The notes beneath the pieces were generated by a model. It had not been told where the DNA came from. It worked only from the letters and a program-made list of their open reading frames with translations, and did no database searches. Of a DNA stretch of 64,000 nucleotides, positions 60,956-64,000 are shown piece after piece. How positions within the stretch are numbered: position 1 is the stretch's first letter; each line of letters starts with the position of its first letter. This DNA comes from UBA10649 sp965278965 (GTDB taxonomy: Bacteria; Actinomycetota; Actinomycetes; S36-B12): NCBI GenBank assembly GCA_965278965.1, contig OZ257127.1, positions 1,054,001-1,118,000 on the forward strand. The letters run 5' to 3'. The position numbers were made by a program, and so were the translations under genes.

Positions 60956-61693
60956 GTGCGCGCCGCCCCGCTCCAGCTCGACGCGCGGACCGTCATGACC
61001 GCGGCGTGCGGCGTCGGCGCGACCGTCGCGGCCGTCGCGTTGATCGCCGTCATCGCCGACGGCCCGCAGCCCTCTCGCGTCATCGACGCGCTGCTGCGCC
61101 GCTGGTCCCGGTGCTGGCTTCGTCCGGCCGGCGTGCGGCTGCGCGTCGCCGGGGGCGAGCACGTCCGCCCGGGCGTCGCGTACGTCGTGGTCGTCAACCA
61201 CCAGTCGAACCTCGACCCGATGGTCGTCATCGACGTGCTGGGGATCCCGGTGCGGTTCCTGGCGATGCGCGAGCTGTTCGACCTGCCGGTTCTGGGGATG
61301 GCGCTTCGCCGGCTCGGCATGGTCGAGGTCGACCGAGCCGACCCGAACGGCACCTCGATCGCCGAGGGCGTGCGCCGGGCGCTGGCGGCCGGGACGAGCG
61401 TCGTGATCTTCCCGGAGGGCGGGACGTCCGGGGATGGCGTCGTCGGACGGTTCCGGCCCGGGGCGTTTCGCTACGCGATCGCAAACGGTGCGCCCGTGCT
61501 GCCCGTCACGGTGGTCGGCTCACGCGACGTGTGGCCGACGGACCGGAACGCGATCCGGCCCGGCGTAATCGACGTCGTCATCGATGAGCCGGTGCCGACA
61601 ACGGGCCTCGGCACCGGCGACGTCCCGGCGCTGCAGGAACGAGTCCGCGACACGATCGCCGCCAACGTCGAGCGGTCCCTCCGCGAGCGGTGA
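60956..61693 (+). CDS. 1-acyl-sn-glycerol-3-phosphate acyltransferase-like protein (PlsC family)
   Basis: A 245-residue acyltransferase with one N-terminal hydrophobic helix and the four family motifs: VNHQSNLDPMV (NHxxxxD), the Arg-containing block FLAMRELFDLP, FPEGGTS and the later ANGAPVLPV. It should transfer an acyl chain to lysophosphatidate at the inner membrane. GTG 60956 fits the leaderless geometry; ATG 60995 is an alternative start. The coding region ends inside a long hairpin. Confidence 0.85.
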   Translation: MRAAPLQLDARTVMTAACGVGATVAAVALIAVIADGPQPSRVIDALLRRWSRCWLRPAGVRLRVAGGEHVRPGVAYVVVVNHQSNLDPMVVIDVLGIPVRFLAMRELFDLPVLGMALRRLGMVEVDRADPNGTSIAEGVRRALAAGTSVVIFPEGGTSGDGVVGRFRPGAFRYAIANGAPVLPVTVVGSRDVWPTDRNAIRPGVIDVVIDEPVPTTGLGTGDVPALQERVRDTIAANVERSLRER

Positions 61694-61742
61694 GCTGTCG
61701 GGGGGTTTGTGCCCCGGAACTGCCCGACAGCTCCCCGCTCGC
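61683..61742. terminator. Long bidirectional hairpin between plsC-like and ahcY genes
   Basis: A 20-base inverted repeat (61683-61702 against 61723-61742) with one mismatch and a 20-base loop. The inner arms read GAGCTGTCGGG and CCCGACAGCTC. The left arm includes the last codons and stop of the acyltransferase gene; ahcY ends 14 bases to the right. Confidence 0.78.
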
Positions 61743-61756
61743 GAAGGGGTTGGGTC

Positions 61757-63214
<1,458 letters not shown>

Positions 63215-63417
63215 AGGAGAACTCCTCGGATCGATCGACGGTGCGAACGGCACGAGGCTTCGATGGTTCGCCAAGGATGGTCACGACGGCAACCAGGGCT
63301 CCGGGCCATCAGCGACGGCCTAAGTGTGCCAGAAACGGCCCCGGTCGGCACAATGCCCGCGCTCGGGCGACTCCTGGACGACGCCGCGGGCGACGTCTGG
63401 TGTCCGCGCCGGCCCGT
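63215..63417. other. Intergenic region upstream of ahcY without a recognised element
   Basis: This 203-base gap should hold the ahcY promoter and leader. I see no convincing -35/-10 pair and no arrangement matching an SAH riboswitch. It contains no open frame with coding character. Confidence 0.5.
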
Positions 63418-63726
63418 TCAGCGTTCGGCAGGCGGGACGCCCGCAAGGCGCCTGGTCAGCTCGGCGAGCGCGTCAGCCGGCTGCTCGGCTCGGACGCGCA
63501 CGGTGCTCGCCGGGTGGTTCACCAGCCCGGTTCCCGGTCGCCACTGGTGACTGGGTCGGACGGGGCGGCGCTCGAAGCCACCGCCGCAGTTGGGGCAGAC
63601 GTTCATGAGCACCTCATCGACGCAGTGGTCGCAGAACGTGCACTCGTAGGTGCAGATGCGCGCGTTCGGCGCCTGCGGCGGCAGGTCGACGTCGCACAGC
63701 TCGCAGCTCGGCCGCAGCTCCAGCAT
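63418..63726 (-). CDS. DUF1272 domain-containing protein
   Basis: A 102-residue protein matching DUF1272: MLELRPSCELCDVDLPP, ICTYECTFCDHCVDEVL and CPNCGGGFERRPVRP give seven Cys and one His that should bind two zinc ions. The C-terminal third is variable. It follows the cation diffusion facilitator gene by 5 bases, so a link to metal handling is possible. Confidence 0.85.
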   Translation of the reverse strand: MLELRPSCELCDVDLPPQAPNARICTYECTFCDHCVDEVLMNVCPNCGGGFERRPVRPSHQWRPGTGLVNHPASTVRVRAEQPADALAELTRRLAGVPPAER

Positions 63727-63731
63727 CGTCG

Positions 63732-64000
63732 TCAGGCCCCGCCGGAACCGTCGGGCGACGGTGTCGTGCGGTACAGGTCGGGCTCAAGGAAGATGTATCG
63801 CGCCTCGGGCACCGCCGTGCGGACAGCGAGCTCGGCGTCGTCGATGTCCTGCGCGATGTCCTGCGCCGTGTCCGTGTGGGCGACCGCGATCTTCGCGGCG
63901 ACGAGCAGCTCGTCCGGGCCGACGTGCAGGGTCCGCAGGTGGATGACGCGCTCGACGCCGGACGAGGACTCCAGGGCGGCACGGATCGCCGCCACCTGCT
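63732..64000 (-). CDS. Cation diffusion facilitator family transporter, C-terminal part (runs off right edge)
   Basis: The last 88 or so residues are visible. They form the cytoplasmic ferredoxin-like domain of CDF metal transporters: VERVIHLRTLHVGPDELLVA, then AHTDTAQDIAQDIDDAE and VPEARYIFLEPDLY. Family members export zinc, cobalt or manganese. The transmembrane part lies beyond the window. The stop codon is at 63732-63734. Confidence 0.85.
   Translation of the reverse strand, partial: QVAAIRAALESSSGVERVIHLRTLHVGPDELLVAAKIAVAHTDTAQDIAQDIDDAELAVRTAVPEARYIFLEPDLYRTTPSPDGSGGA

Noticed and set aside
63215..63340. SAH riboswitch upstream of ahcY
   Set aside because: I looked for the conserved stems and loops on the ahcY strand and did not find a convincing arrangement. 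A covariance-model search would settle it.

Overview
The window is high-GC DNA that looks like an actinobacterial chromosome. It carries mtrA-mtrB-lpqB, a complete nuoA-N operon, menaquinone genes, many GTG starts and apparently leaderless genes with a TANNNT box six bases before the start codon. Gene content and order suggest the Micrococcales, perhaps Cellulomonadaceae or a relative; this placement is inference from synteny and style. No tRNA, rRNA, insertion sequence, CRISPR array or phage gene was seen, and no gap between genes exceeds about 210 bases.

Positions 1 to about 34,400 form a large sugar or sugar-acid catabolic island. It has two complete CUT2-type ABC importers (binding lipoprotein, double ATPase, permease), three enolase-superfamily enzymes, three closely related Gfo/Idh/MocA oxidoreductases, three SDR dehydrogenases and a zinc-type alcohol dehydrogenase. 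It also has an L-rhamnose mutarotase (rhaM), a lactonase-like amidohydrolase, a fucose-isomerase-like protein, a TIM-barrel isomerase/epimerase and a ceramidase-like hydrolase. Less expected members are a class III CoA transferase, an MmgE/PrpD protein, and a thiamine-dependent E1 alpha/beta pair with a free-standing lipoyl protein but no E2 or E3. No sugar kinase and no recognisable aldolase is present, so the chemistry seems to be oxidation, lactone opening and dehydration rather than phosphorylation. Rhamnose or another 6-deoxy sugar, or its acid, is the best-supported substrate class, from rhaM alone.

Almost every catabolic promoter region carries a near-palindrome of the form TYCYGGAAWCGWTWCC. 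Twelve sites or paired sites lie between 6,379 and 34,378, several overlapping good -35/-10 boxes. Two LacI-family repressors are encoded in the island and have almost identical recognition helices, so one regulon with two sensors is likely.

Positions 34,452 to 64,000 are mainly core genes. They run from an MFS transporter and a long-chain polyprenyl diphosphate synthase to nuoN through nuoA (leftward, with a Rex-like palindrome in front of nuoA), then menG and, divergently, an isochorismate synthase. After these come a ComF-type phosphoribosyltransferase; a CPBP protease, mtrA, mtrB and lpqB in one leftward unit; a glycosyltransferase; a PlsC-type acyltransferase; ahcY; a DUF1272 protein; and the 3' end of a cation diffusion facilitator. 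Side-chain synthesis, ring methylation and isochorismate synthesis for menaquinone flank the complex I operon that reduces it.
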